This document shows, in pieces, positions 52,605-61,800 of a DNA stretch of 64,000 bases (its first letter is position 1; every line of letters begins with the position of its first letter). Source of the DNA: Sarcina sp. DSM 11001 (GTDB taxonomy: Bacteria > Bacillota > Clostridia > Lachnospirales > Lachnospiraceae). The DNA lies in contig NZ_FNFZ01000018.1 of the NCBI RefSeq assembly GCF_900101015.1, forward strand, positions 25,197 to 89,196. The letters are read 5' to 3'. The notes below the pieces were generated by a model, which was given only the letters and a program-made list of their open reading frames with translations, ran no database searches and was not told where the DNA came from. The position numbers were made by a program, and so were the translations under genes.

Positions 52605-54884
52605 TTGAAACGTATAGAATTGTTCAAAAGAACGGGGATCTGCATTACAACGGCAGTTCTTGCCGCGTCAATTGCTGTATCGGGTTCCATGATCACTGCG
52701 CTCGCAGAAAGCCACGATGACTTTTTTGACCCTGATCTGGTTGAGAGCACTTCCGATGACTACGGTCTGGAATTTGATGATTATAATTCCGATGACTTCA
52801 GTTTTGATGACGGGGGTGAAGACTATTACGGCGAAATGCCCGATGATCTCGATCTGGAAGTCGGCGGGGGCGGAGATTCCGGGGCGGCAGCTCCTTCCTA
52901 TCAGATGGATCCAACCGGCAATTATTACATTGACCAGTATGGCAATTATTACGATCTGGACTGGAACCCTGTCGCGCCGCCTGGTTCAGGCGCTTCACAG
53001 GCTGACCCGAATCCGGAAACAGGGACCACGGACGGCACAGACTCTGAAGCAGAATCAGATGCCTCCTCTTCGCAGGGCAGCACAACTGATCCTTCTTCCG
53101 ACAGTTCCAATGATACTTCTTCCGGAAGCTCCGATGATTCATCCGACGACAGTTCCGGTGATATGAATGAGATCACCATAGTCGATCCATCCACCGGAAA
53201 AACATACACGGATCCCATCAATGATGACACAGCCCAGGACACCGGCTCTTCAGGGACGGAGCAGGACCAGACATCTTCAACACCGGGTACTTCCACGGGT
53301 ACGACGACAGGGACGACTTCCGGCACGACGACAGGGACGACCTCCGGCACGACGAGAACTACGACTCCCAGCACAACCTCCGGTACAACGACTTCCGGAA
53401 CTCCTGCGACAAGACAGACAGGTACGACAGCAGGAACCGCAGCTGGTACTGCGGCAGGTACAGCAGCCGGTACGACAACATCAGGAACTTCGGCTGCAGG
53501 TACTTCCCAGAACAACTCCGGTGATCTGGACAAGACAGAAGACCCGACAGTTCCGGACGATCTGACAAAACCCGGTGGTGATACAAGTCAGAACACGGAT
53601 AATGTCTCTGTGAGCAAGGACCCGGATTATACCCAGATCCCTCCGCCGATTTCACTGTTCCCGGAGCTTCGCGAACTGCTTAACCGCAGGACAGCACTCA
53701 ACAACGGCGAGCTTCCCTATGGTTATTCCGAAGCCGACGGTTTCAACGGGACCAATGAACAGCTGATCGCAATGCAGAATATCATTTCCGGCCTTACGAT
53801 CGCTTACGATGATTTCCGTTTCTATACCGTCAAAAAGGAACCTGCCTTTGCTGCAGCCGCTGTCTCTATCCTCGAGGAGATGGCAGAGGATTCCCGTGAG
53901 ATCGGAACACTTGCTGAGAACGGTGCAGTCTATGTCCTGAGTGAAGAAAATAACGGCTGGCTCTATGTAGAATCCGGAAATGTCCGCGGCTTCGTCCGTG
54001 CCGACCAGTTTTCCACCGGGCAGGATGCACAGAATATCCTGACAGACCTGGAAAACAATATCCCCGGATTCGCGGACATGACAGCTGATGAACAGGAAGA
54101 GAGCCTTGAAGGGCAGCTTTCCTTCGCTCACGAAACCGTTCCCGCTTCGGAGAGCCTTTCCTTCTCCTACAGGCGCTGCACGACAAAATCTACAGTAATA
54201 GACAAAAATTATGCCGTAGCGGATGTTGACACGTCCATCGTGGAGCGGGCGGAAACCGGAGCCCGTGAGATCGGTCATCTGACTCCCGGCAGCCTTTGCT
54301 ATGTGATCCTGCAGGCCAACGACGAATGGATCTATGTGGAATCCGGAAACGTCCGCGGATTTGTTCCCTCCACCAGTCTTACGACAGGTGAGGCTGCTAA
54401 GGATATCGTTCAGAAACAGGGTGAGGCAAACATGCCCACTGCCAAGGAAGTCGTTGTCCCCAAAGACAATGAGGCCCTTTATTATTCCCTCAACTCCGTG
54501 CGGGAGGGCTCGAGCCTGAGCAGTGTCCGCACAGAGATCCTCCGCGAGGCATCTGAATACATCGGAGGTCCCTATGTGTGGGGCGGCAATTCCCTCACAA
54601 ACGGCTGTGACTGCTCCGGCTTTGTCCAGCAGCTGTACGCTCTGTTCGGCTACAACCTTCCCAGGACAGCAGCAGACCAGTCCACATTCGGTATCCAGAT
54701 CCCCATCAGCGATGCGGTTCCCGGCGACCTGATTTTCTTTGCAGCCAATGGCGTTGTCTATCATGTAGCTGTATATGCAGGAGACGGGACCACGATCGAG
54801 GCTTACAGCCCTGAACGAGGAATCATCGCAGCGCAGATTGGAAACAGAGATGCAGTCTGGGCGACCCGCGTCATCAGCGACTGA
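52605..54884 (+). CDS. Secreted NlpC/P60 wall endopeptidase with SH3 domains and Thr/Gly-rich linker
   Basis: 759 residues from TTG 52605 (AGGAGAG upstream). Signal peptide (TAVLAASIAVSGSMITALA), an Asp-rich tyrosine-containing region (~35-110), a Ser/Asp-rich then Thr/Gly/Ala-rich repeat linker (~125-320; SGTTTGTTSGTT, GTAAGTAAGTAAGTT), two SH3b domains (~395-470 and ~520-600, both with 'GWLYVESGNVRGFV'-type cores), and an NlpC/P60 domain. Catalytic C670 lies in NGCDCSGFV and H720 in VVYHVAVY. It cuts peptide bonds in peptidoglycan. A strong terminator follows. Confidence 0.92.
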   Translation: MKRIELFKRTGICITTAVLAASIAVSGSMITALAESHDDFFDPDLVESTSDDYGLEFDDYNSDDFSFDDGGEDYYGEMPDDLDLEVGGGGDSGAAAPSYQMDPTGNYYIDQYGNYYDLDWNPVAPPGSGASQADPNPETGTTDGTDSEAESDASSSQGSTTDPSSDSSNDTSSGSSDDSSDDSSGDMNEITIVDPSTGKTYTDPINDDTAQDTGSSGTEQDQTSSTPGTSTGTTTGTTSGTTTGTTSGTTRTTTPSTTSGTTTSGTPATRQTGTTAGTAAGTAAGTAAGTTTSGTSAAGTSQNNSGDLDKTEDPTVPDDLTKPGGDTSQNTDNVSVSKDPDYTQIPPPISLFPELRELLNRRTALNNGELPYGYSEADGFNGTNEQLIAMQNIISGLTIAYDDFRFYTVKKEPAFAAAAVSILEEMAEDSREIGTLAENGAVYVLSEENNGWLYVESGNVRGFVRADQFSTGQDAQNILTDLENNIPGFADMTADEQEESLEGQLSFAHETVPASESLSFSYRRCTTKSTVIDKNYAVADVDTSIVERAETGAREIGHLTPGSLCYVILQANDEWIYVESGNVRGFVPSTSLTTGEAAKDIVQKQGEANMPTAKEVVVPKDNEALYYSLNSVREGSSLSSVRTEILREASEYIGGPYVWGGNSLTNGCDCSGFVQQLYALFGYNLPRTAADQSTFGIQIPISDAVPGDLIFFAANGVVYHVAVYAGDGTTIEAYSPERGIIAAQIGNRDAVWATRVISD

Positions 54885-54949
54885 TAAGTCATATTAATGA
54901 TTAATACATTAATGACTGATTATATGTAATATTAATATGTACTATGTTG

Positions 54950-54991
54950 CATGGTCATACCCGGACCCGGGTGTGACCATGTTTCATTTTG
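54950..54991 (+). terminator. Terminator after the NlpC/P60 gene
   Basis: CATGGTCATACCCGG (54950-54964) pairs with CCGGGTGTGACCATG (54967-54981), about 15 bp including one T-G pair, followed by TTTCATTTTG. Confidence 0.85.
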
Positions 54992-55075
54992 TCCGGATGA
55001 TCATGCTGATATGTCCGGATGATCATGTTGATTAATATCTGTCTGATCATTGTCGGGCTGATTATACTTTTCTGC

Positions 55076-55116
55076 AAAAACGGGAGAAAGAGGGCTGTAA
55101 TAACCCTCCTTCTCCC
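55076..55116 (-). terminator. Minus-strand terminator of the 55196-56656 gene
   Basis: Read on the minus strand, GGGAGAAGGAGGG and CCCTCTTTCTCCC (one mismatch) enclose TTATTACAG and are followed by GTTTTTGC. Confidence 0.75.
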
Positions 55117-55138
55117 ATTCTTCAACTATTCGCAAAAG

Positions 55139-55193
55139 GCATCTTTAACGAATAGTTGTGCGCATTCGCGCCCAACTGATTCGTTAAAGATGC
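55139..55193. repeat. Long inverted repeat between convergent genes
   Basis: GCATCTTTAACGAATAGTTG (55139-55158) pairs with CAACT-G-ATTCGTTAAAGATGC (55173-55193), about 20 bp with one bulged base. A partial extra copy of its arm (AACTATTCG, 55124-55132) lies just before it. The structure touches the stop codon of the minus-strand gene and is not followed by a T-run. Confidence 0.8.
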
Positions 55194-55195
55194 GT

Positions 55196-56656
55196 CTATA
55201 TCATCTGTGTTATTCCATATCCGCTGTCAAGGTCTTCTGTGATGGCATCCTGCAAGCCCTGCAGGGTTTCATAACCGGCCAGAGTTCTGAAATTTAAAAA
55301 ACCGGGAACAGTTACCGTCGAGTCTTCCCCGAACAATCCTCTCCAGAGGGAGGTCGATTTCTGAGGTACTGCTGCCTGATCAAAGTCCGCATAGTACTGA
55401 TCCTGATCATTGATCAGTACGTTTTCAAACCGGACATAATAATAGTATTCCAGCTGATTGCCGCTTTTATCCGCATAATGGACCAGGTATGTGCAGAACA
55501 AAAAATTGTCTTTTATCCCTTTTTCAGTTAGCTTTTTATAACTCCCAGTCTGTCCTGATTCCCTTTCGCCTTCATCATCATTCGGATAATTGTCGTCTGC
55601 ATCCCCTGTATCTGTCTCTACCGGTTTGGCTGCGTAGAATAACCCGGAATCTGTCAGGGATATCAGTTTTTCGTCCTGAAAGTACTCCTCTTCAAGCAAA
55701 GTCCGGGCTTTTTCCCTCCCAAGCTCCCTGAGTCTGTTCAGTATTTCTTCAGAAAATGCGTGAATAGATGCAGGTTCAAAGAACAGTCCGCTGACTTCAT
55801 AACTGGATTCTGAATCTGTGGGGACAATATGGTATTCACCTGCAATCTGGTCGATAGTATATTTTTTTGCCGGTGCCATGCAGATCCGGACTGTATCTCC
55901 ATTACTCAGGCCCTTCGCCGGTTCTGCCTGGAAAGTCAGAGGAAGAGATCCTTTATATGTAAGAATCACTCTCCCGTTTCCGCTTATTCCCTCAAACTCC
56001 ACTGTCAGATCTGTAAACGGATCATATGGTTCGGCTTCAGGAAGCCCTTCAGCAGTCCGTATGACCTTTCCGGACTCAAATGCCAGGACAAAGCCCTTTT
56101 CTCTTAACAGATCCTGGGCTTCTTCTTCCATGTAGGCATAACAGTAAACCCTGTCACCGTTTGAGATTCCGTTTCCTGAAATATTCTCTGTCTTATCTGT
56201 GTTCTGTGTACTTTCTGTACTTTCTGTATCGGAAGCTTTCCCTTCCAATCCTTTCCCTTCTGATCCTGCAGAGCTTTCTACAGAGTTTTTGTTCCGATTG
56301 CGTTCCAGAATATAATCCGTGGAAACTGACTCCGCAGCGGTATCCGCCAGGCTGTGCAGCTCTTCTGCGGTCATTTGTTCTCCGGGATGAATTTCAGAAA
56401 GTATTCCTTCAAGTTGTTTTGCAAAGCCTTCCCGGTCAAACTCAGCTGTCACCTTCGCAAAGCTGTCCGCCCCCCTGATATATACTTTCAAATACGGATC
56501 AAGGCGCACCACAGTCGTCCGGCTGAAAGCAGCCAGATAAAAAGAAAACCCTATGATTCCACCCATGATCAGGGTGAGCGCAAATATAACTGCAGCAGAA
56601 ACTCCCGTCAGTTTTTGTTTTCTTCCGGGGCCTCTGTAATAATCAAGATCAAGCAC
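55196..56656 (-). CDS. Membrane-anchored extracellular protein, function unknown
   Basis: 486 residues. A short basic start, one transmembrane helix (VSAAVIFALTLIMGGIIGFSFYLAAF) and a large extracellular part. That part has a Ser/Glu/Thr/Asn-rich repeat-like linker (SVESSAGSEGKGLEG.., ~residues 120-160) and two regions of alternating strands ('GDRVYCYAYMEEEAQDLLREKGFVLAFESGKVIRTAEG', 'VEFEGISGNGRVILTYKGSLPL'). No catalytic motif. Proteins with a similar plan occur in Lachnospiraceae; I cannot name the family. A weak TATAAT-like -10 on the minus strand lies ~80 bp upstream. Confidence 0.75.
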   Translation of the reverse strand: MLDLDYYRGPGRKQKLTGVSAAVIFALTLIMGGIIGFSFYLAAFSRTTVVRLDPYLKVYIRGADSFAKVTAEFDREGFAKQLEGILSEIHPGEQMTAEELHSLADTAAESVSTDYILERNRNKNSVESSAGSEGKGLEGKASDTESTESTQNTDKTENISGNGISNGDRVYCYAYMEEEAQDLLREKGFVLAFESGKVIRTAEGLPEAEPYDPFTDLTVEFEGISGNGRVILTYKGSLPLTFQAEPAKGLSNGDTVRICMAPAKKYTIDQIAGEYHIVPTDSESSYEVSGLFFEPASIHAFSEEILNRLRELGREKARTLLEEEYFQDEKLISLTDSGLFYAAKPVETDTGDADDNYPNDDEGERESGQTGSYKKLTEKGIKDNFLFCTYLVHYADKSGNQLEYYYYVRFENVLINDQDQYYADFDQAAVPQKSTSLWRGLFGEDSTVTVPGFLNFRTLAGYETLQGLQDAITEDLDSGYGITQMI

Positions 56657-56789
56657 CTTTTTCCTTCCTCTCTACACGAATCCTGCACAATGGCACACTC
56701 GTTTTGGAGATATGTACAATAATCCGGCTTTATTATAAGAGAAGTCACGGTGACAGAAAAGCTGTCTTTGTCGAGTTCACAATATTTTC

Positions 56790-56965
56790 ATCTTGCTGCC
56801 CCTCGGGCGAAAACATTGCTTTACCCTCGTGTGCAATCATTATTCTTCCTTTGGTTCCCTAATACTGCTTTTCTCTCGCATACAGAAAATTACTCTCCCT
56901 TTGGGTACAAAATAATGCTTTTCTCCCGATACTGCTTTTCTCCCGTGTACAGAAAATCACTCTCC
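56790..56965. repeat. Degenerate 30-40-bp repeats upstream of the minus-strand gene
   Basis: Units of the form (TA)CTGCTTTTCTC(T/C)CG-(C/T)(A/G)TACAGAAAAT-(T/C)ACTCTCC(C)TTTG occur at about 56870-56905, 56925-56970 and less clearly before. No gene is visible. Confidence 0.6.
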
Positions 56966-56973
56966 TTTGAGCA

Positions 56974-57151
56974 CAAAAAAGGCGGCAGCTCTGTTATTCA
57001 AAGCTGCCGCCTGTCCCATTCATCATTCTCAATGCACCCCGTTTTAACGCCGCGTGAGCCCTCAGGTGCCAGTATGAAGGGAATCATACGGGTTACGGGG
57101 TGCATCAATCCTGATTTTTAATTTGTGCTTCTAATAATTCGTACACAAACT
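56974..57151 (-). ncRNA. Probable structured small RNA, ~180 nt, unidentified class
   Basis: A near-consensus minus-strand promoter (57158-57186) and a strong terminator bound the region: AGGCGGCAGCT (minus 57012-57002) pairs with AGCTGCCGCCT (56990-56980), followed by TTTTTT. Between them ATGCACCCCGT (57105-57095) pairs with ACGGGGTGCAT (57042-57032), enclosing GTATG-ATTCCCTT-CATAC (57089-57072) and TGAG-GG-CTCA, i.e. a three-way-junction-like fold. No open frame is convincing. It could be a stand-alone RNA or an attenuator for the gene at 56656, whose start is ~320 bp further on. I do not recognise a known riboswitch; a divergent 6S-like RNA cannot be excluded. Confidence 0.55.
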
Positions 57152-57157
57152 ATTTTT

Positions 57158-57186
57158 TATATATCATTTCTTTATACCCTTGTCAA
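57158..57186 (-). promoter_or_regulatory. Minus-strand promoter of the small RNA
   Basis: On the minus strand TTGACA (57186-57181), exactly 17 bp, TATATA (57163-57158). The remaining AT-rich gap to 57593 also has a possible plus-strand -10 (TATACT, 57391-57396) for the recombinase gene. Confidence 0.75.
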
Positions 57187-57593
57187 TGTATTTTTTACAA
57201 TTATCAGTAGTTATTATTTTAACCAGCAAATTTCGCTCTTCTTCCTCTATTTTTCTGAATTGCATTACAATTTGCGCATTAATTCGTTAAAACTATATCG
57301 ATGTTCTCCAAAAAAATCCATATAAATAAACTTTTAAAGCACAATTATTTGGTGACACAATAAAAATATTTCTTCTCATGATTTGTCTGGTATACTATAG
57401 AGACGGCAGCTTATGCAGTTAATACGCTGTTTATTAATAAAGTATACAATCAGTCAAATAGACCAACGCCTGATACGCGCCGGGAAAGCTCAGCCTGTAT
57501 CAGGCTGTGATCATCTGGATCAGCCGTAATCAAATGGATCAGGCTGTGATCAGATAAAGAAAATTCAGTAAACAGTTCCCGGCAGTTGACAGG

Positions 57594-58766
57594 ATGGAAA
57601 AAATGACAGTCAGAAATCAGAAAAAAGCAGAGATCCGCACAGAGAAGTATTCCCGTGAGCAGGAAATAAAAAACACAAAAAAAATGCGTGAGATTCTGGA
57701 AGATCTCCCGGGTTTCTGCAGGCAGTATTTCAGGGGAATTGAAGAGTCCACAGGAGCCCGGACCCGGCTTGCGTACGCCTATGATCTGCGGGTCTTTTTT
57801 GAATTTATCCAGCGGGAGAATCCCTCTCTCAAAGATACCAGTATCCGTGACTTTCCAATCAGTATCCTGGAGAGGATCGGCAGGGAGGACATAGAGGAGT
57901 ATCTTGATTTTCTCACCTATTATGAAAAGGACGGCCAGGTCTTCACCAATGACGCAAGAGGGAAAGCCCGTAAGCTTTCCGCTGTACGAAGCCTGTTTAA
58001 GTATTTTTATACTTCCGAGATCCTGACAAAGGATGTAACGGCTCTGGTCCCCCTTCCAAAACTTCACGAAAAGCCGATCGTCCGATTGGATTCCGATGAA
58101 GTCGCCAAAATGCTCATGAAAGCGGACAGCGGTGCGGAACTCACCAGAAGCCAGCAGCGCTTCCATGATAAGACCCGCCTTCGCGATATGGCGATCCTCA
58201 CTCTCCTGCTTGGAACAGGTATACGAGTTTCGGAATGTGTCGGTCTGGACCTCGATGATCTGGATTTCAGGGAGAAAGGCATGCTGGTGCATCGCAAAGG
58301 CGGCAGTGAGTCGATCGTATATTTCGGAGATGAGGTAGAAGCTGCTTTAAAGGATTATCTGGAGCAGCGAAAGCAGATCCTCCCGAAGGAAGGACACGAA
58401 AAAGCACTCTTTCTTTCCCTCCAGAACAGACGGATCACGGTTCGCGCTGTTGAAAATCTGGTAAAAAAGTACGCGGGCCTTGCCACGTCGCTGAAAAAGA
58501 TCACTCCCCACAAGCTCAGGAGCACCTACGGGACAAGCCTGTACAGGGAGACTGGAGACATCTACCTTGTTGCGGACGTTCTTGGACACAAGGATGTCAA
58601 CACGACACGCAAGCATTATGCGGCAATTGATGAGGACCGCCGGAAAAGTGCCCGGAATATCGTCCGGCTTCGCAATAATAAGCCGGATTCCGCGCATGAG
58701 CCGGATCTCTCAAAGACCGAACAGGAGTCTTCAGAAACCGCCTCTCCAGAGAGCGAACCGCTATAA
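57594..58766 (+). CDS. Tyrosine recombinase (XerC/XerD-like)
   Basis: 390 residues. Catalytic residues are all visible: R211 (GTGIRVSEC), K235 (HRKGGS), H306/R309 (HKLRSTYG), H332 (LGHKD) and Y342 (KHYAAI). An N-terminal SAM-like DNA-binding domain spans ~35-160. Xer proteins are ~300 residues; this one has a ~35-residue basic extension and an acidic tail. Without nearby excisionase or phage genes it may be the chromosomal Xer enzyme, or an orphan integrase. ATG 57594 and ATG 57603 are both possible starts; the latter has AGGATGGA upstream. It shares a bidirectional terminator with the convergent lysozyme gene. Confidence 0.9.
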   Translation: MEKMTVRNQKKAEIRTEKYSREQEIKNTKKMREILEDLPGFCRQYFRGIEESTGARTRLAYAYDLRVFFEFIQRENPSLKDTSIRDFPISILERIGREDIEEYLDFLTYYEKDGQVFTNDARGKARKLSAVRSLFKYFYTSEILTKDVTALVPLPKLHEKPIVRLDSDEVAKMLMKADSGAELTRSQQRFHDKTRLRDMAILTLLLGTGIRVSECVGLDLDDLDFREKGMLVHRKGGSESIVYFGDEVEAALKDYLEQRKQILPKEGHEKALFLSLQNRRITVRAVENLVKKYAGLATSLKKITPHKLRSTYGTSLYRETGDIYLVADVLGHKDVNTTRKHYAAIDEDRRKSARNIVRLRNNKPDSAHEPDLSKTEQESSETASPESEPL

Positions 58767-58781
58767 ACAAACCGTTAAAAG

Positions 58782-58848
58782 AGCGGCAGAAGCTGTTGCC
58801 GGATACCCGTAATGAAGGATATCAGGAAACAGCTTCTGCCGCTTTTTG
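58782..58848. terminator. Bidirectional terminator
   Basis: AGCGGCAGAAGCTGTT (58782-58797) and AACAGCTTCTGCCGCT (58828-58843) form a perfect 16-bp stem with a T-run on the plus side and AAAAG (T-run on the minus side) before it. It separates the recombinase and lysozyme-like genes. Confidence 0.88.
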
Positions 58849-58862
58849 TACAGGCCAGCTCG

Positions 58863-61800
58863 TCAGCGTGTGAGGTAGATCCTCACTTTTTCTTCATCGC
58901 TGCTGTCACCGTATTCTGCCCGGATGATCACGGAAAAACCGTAGTCTCTTTTATTAATCTTCTCAACATCCATATAGGTCTTCGAAGTGATATCTTTGTC
59001 TTTCCCGTCAACCACTTGCAGGACTTTCCGCTCACGCAGGATATCTGCGAGATCTTCCAGTTCTTCTTCGGAAATGTCATAAAACTTTTTCTCAGTCAGA
59101 CGGATATGAATTTGGGAATCCTCTTCTGTATTGTCTTCAAGTTCTGAGTTCTTTACAGAACCGTCTGCCTTGTCCTCTCCGCGTTCTGTATTCTTTCGGG
59201 AATCCTTTTCCTTTTCTTCATCCCGGGTACCGGCTGAATCAGCAGAGTCATTATCAGCGTTTTTATCAGAAACGTTCTCACTGGAGTGACCGGAGGAAGC
59301 GTCATCGGCTTCTTCAGAGGCATCTTCTTCAGAGGCGTCTTTGTCAGAGGAGTCTTTGTCAGAATGACCGGAGGAAGTGTCGTCTTCATCCTGATCCCTC
59401 TGTTCATTTGTTTTTCCTTCTTCAGACTCTTCTGTGTCTGATCCGGTGTCTTTGTCCTCTTCGGACTCTTCTGATGTGGATCCGGTGTCTTTGTCCTCTT
59501 CAGACTCTTCTGATGTGGATCCGGTGTCTTTGTCCCCTTCGGACTCTTCTGATGTGGATCCGGTGTCTTTGTCCTCTTCAGACTCTTCTGATGTCGATCC
59601 GGTGTCTTTGTCCTCTTCGGATTTTTCTGCTGTTGATCCGGTGTCTTCGTCCTCTTCTGATTTTTCTGCTGTTGATCCGGTGTCTTTGTCTTCTTCGGAC
59701 TCTTCTGCTATTACTTCAGTGTCTTTGTCTTCTTCGGACTCTTCTGCTGTTGATCCGGTGCCTTTGTCCTCTTCGGACTCTTCTGAAGCTGCAGCTTTTT
59801 CTGAAGTGCCGGATGTATCAGAGGAATCCCGGTCATCAATTTCGTCAGAAGGCTCCTGATCAGTATCAGAGACGGCTTCTTTTTCCTTACCGGATGATTC
59901 TTCCTGTTGATCCCGGTGTTTATCCGCCAGAGCAAGTGCAGGGATCGGCAGATTTATACCATTCCCGGTCTCCTCACCAGCCTGATCATGATCCGGCAGC
60001 TGTGTTTCTGTGCCCTTTGAAGTGGAATCCTGGACAGTCTGATCCTCATTCCCGGTCTTTTGAAATTCTGTCGATGACCCATCCGTTTTAAACTGGTTCA
60101 AAATCCTGTCGGATGCTTCAGGCTGGTCATGGTAAAAGGCGTAGGCAAGACCTATGGAAGGATCAGGAAGTCTTTCTTCTTCCTCCTGTTCAAGATTCAG
60201 AGCAACGGCAGCGGACAGGGAAGCCTGCGCCGCCGCGGCATACTGATCTGGGAATGTATCCGGATCTTCACTCTGCTGCGCATAATCTACATCTTTACCC
60301 TGCTGTGTATTACTTGCTTTCTGTATATATTCAGCAGCCTGTCTCAACAGTTCTGCAGGGAGCAGATCTACCAGCCCCTCTGTTTTTTCCGGTTTTATCG
60401 AATCGGATACTGCCGTGTCCTTCCGTATGACCTCTCCGGGAGACGACGCTTCCGGTTCATCCTCAACATCCTGCATCTCCTTGTTCCCGGTATCTTCTTT
60501 CAATTTCGGAAGATCACCGGCATCCTCTTTCAAATTCGGAAGATCCCCAGTATTCTCTTTCAATTTCGGAAGATCACCAGCATCCTCTTTCTTTTTCAAA
60601 AGATCAACTGAAGAGGTAATATTCTGTATCTGATCAGCGGAATCAAATCCGGCATCAGCAAGAGCCGTCACAGTTTCTGTTTCCTGGGTACTGCCCGTCC
60701 CGGGCACGGCTTTTGTCTGCGCTTCAGCAAGGGCCGTCACAGTTTCTGTTTCCTGGGTACTGTCTGTCCCGGGTGTCCCGGGCACGGCTTCTGTCTGCGC
60801 GTCAGCAAGGGCCGTCACAGTTTCTGTTCCCTGTGTACTGCCTGTCCCGGTCCCGATTTCTGTCTGGGCGTCAGCAAGGGCCGTCACAGTTTCTGTTTCC
60901 TGGGTAGTGTCTGTCTCGGACACGGCTTCTGTCTGCGCGTCAGCAAGGGCCGTCACAGTTTCTGTTCCCTGTGTACTGCCTGTCCCGGTCCCGATTTCTG
61001 TCTGGGCGTCAGCAAGGGCCGTCACAGTTTCTGTTTCCTGGGCACTGTCTGTCCCGGGCACGGCTTCTGTCTGCGCGTCAGCAAGGGCTGTCCCAATCTC
61101 AAAGGTATTCTCGCTATTGTCCGATGGTTCTGTTCCATCATCAGCCGCGGCTTCTTTATTCAGTCCGGAAGCAGCTTTGGAGCCGCTCCCTGCCGTACTG
61201 GGCTGATCGGACTGTGTGGTTCCGGCAGCTGCCAGCTCTGTCTGGCGTCTGGCGGCTTCCTCAGCCCATGCGACCGCATAGTCCTCTACGGCGGCGGAAT
61301 ACTTCAGGTCTCCGTTTTTGTTGACCAAATACAAGTCATCATTACCCTGGATCAGGCCAGTGATCAGTTCACCGCTTTCATCAAAATAGTAACTGCGGCC
61401 GTCGATTTTTTTCCAGCCGCTGACCATCAGGCCGTCATCATCAAAGAAATAACGATTTCCTTTAATGTTTTTCCATCCTGAAATCCTGTTTCCATCTTCA
61501 TCCAGGTAGAAAGTGTCCCCTTCGATCTCAAGCCATCCGGTCTTGTAGGAGCCGTCACGCAGGATATAATGCCAGACACCATCTGTCTGATACCACTCTG
61601 CCGGCCGGTAGGAATCCCAGAAAACACCGCTGGCAAGATTGCCCCTGTAGACAGAAACACTGCCCCTGCTTGCAGGAGCCTCGAAATGATAGCAGTAATA
61701 CTGCCCGGCCAGGTAAGCCCCTTCTGAAGTGTTTTCAACAGACCGGATATAATTCTCGACCCCTGTATAATGGTTTAGAAGTTCAAACTGAAGGTAAGCC

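Noticed and set aside
56354-56722. Plus-strand frame across the start of the 55196-56656 gene
   Set aside because: It has no ribosome site and overlaps a better-supported minus-strand gene with signal-anchor features.
57594-58766. Prophage or integrative element suggested by the tyrosine recombinase
   Set aside because: No excisionase, structural or replication gene and no att repeats are seen nearby, so I report only a Xer-like recombinase.
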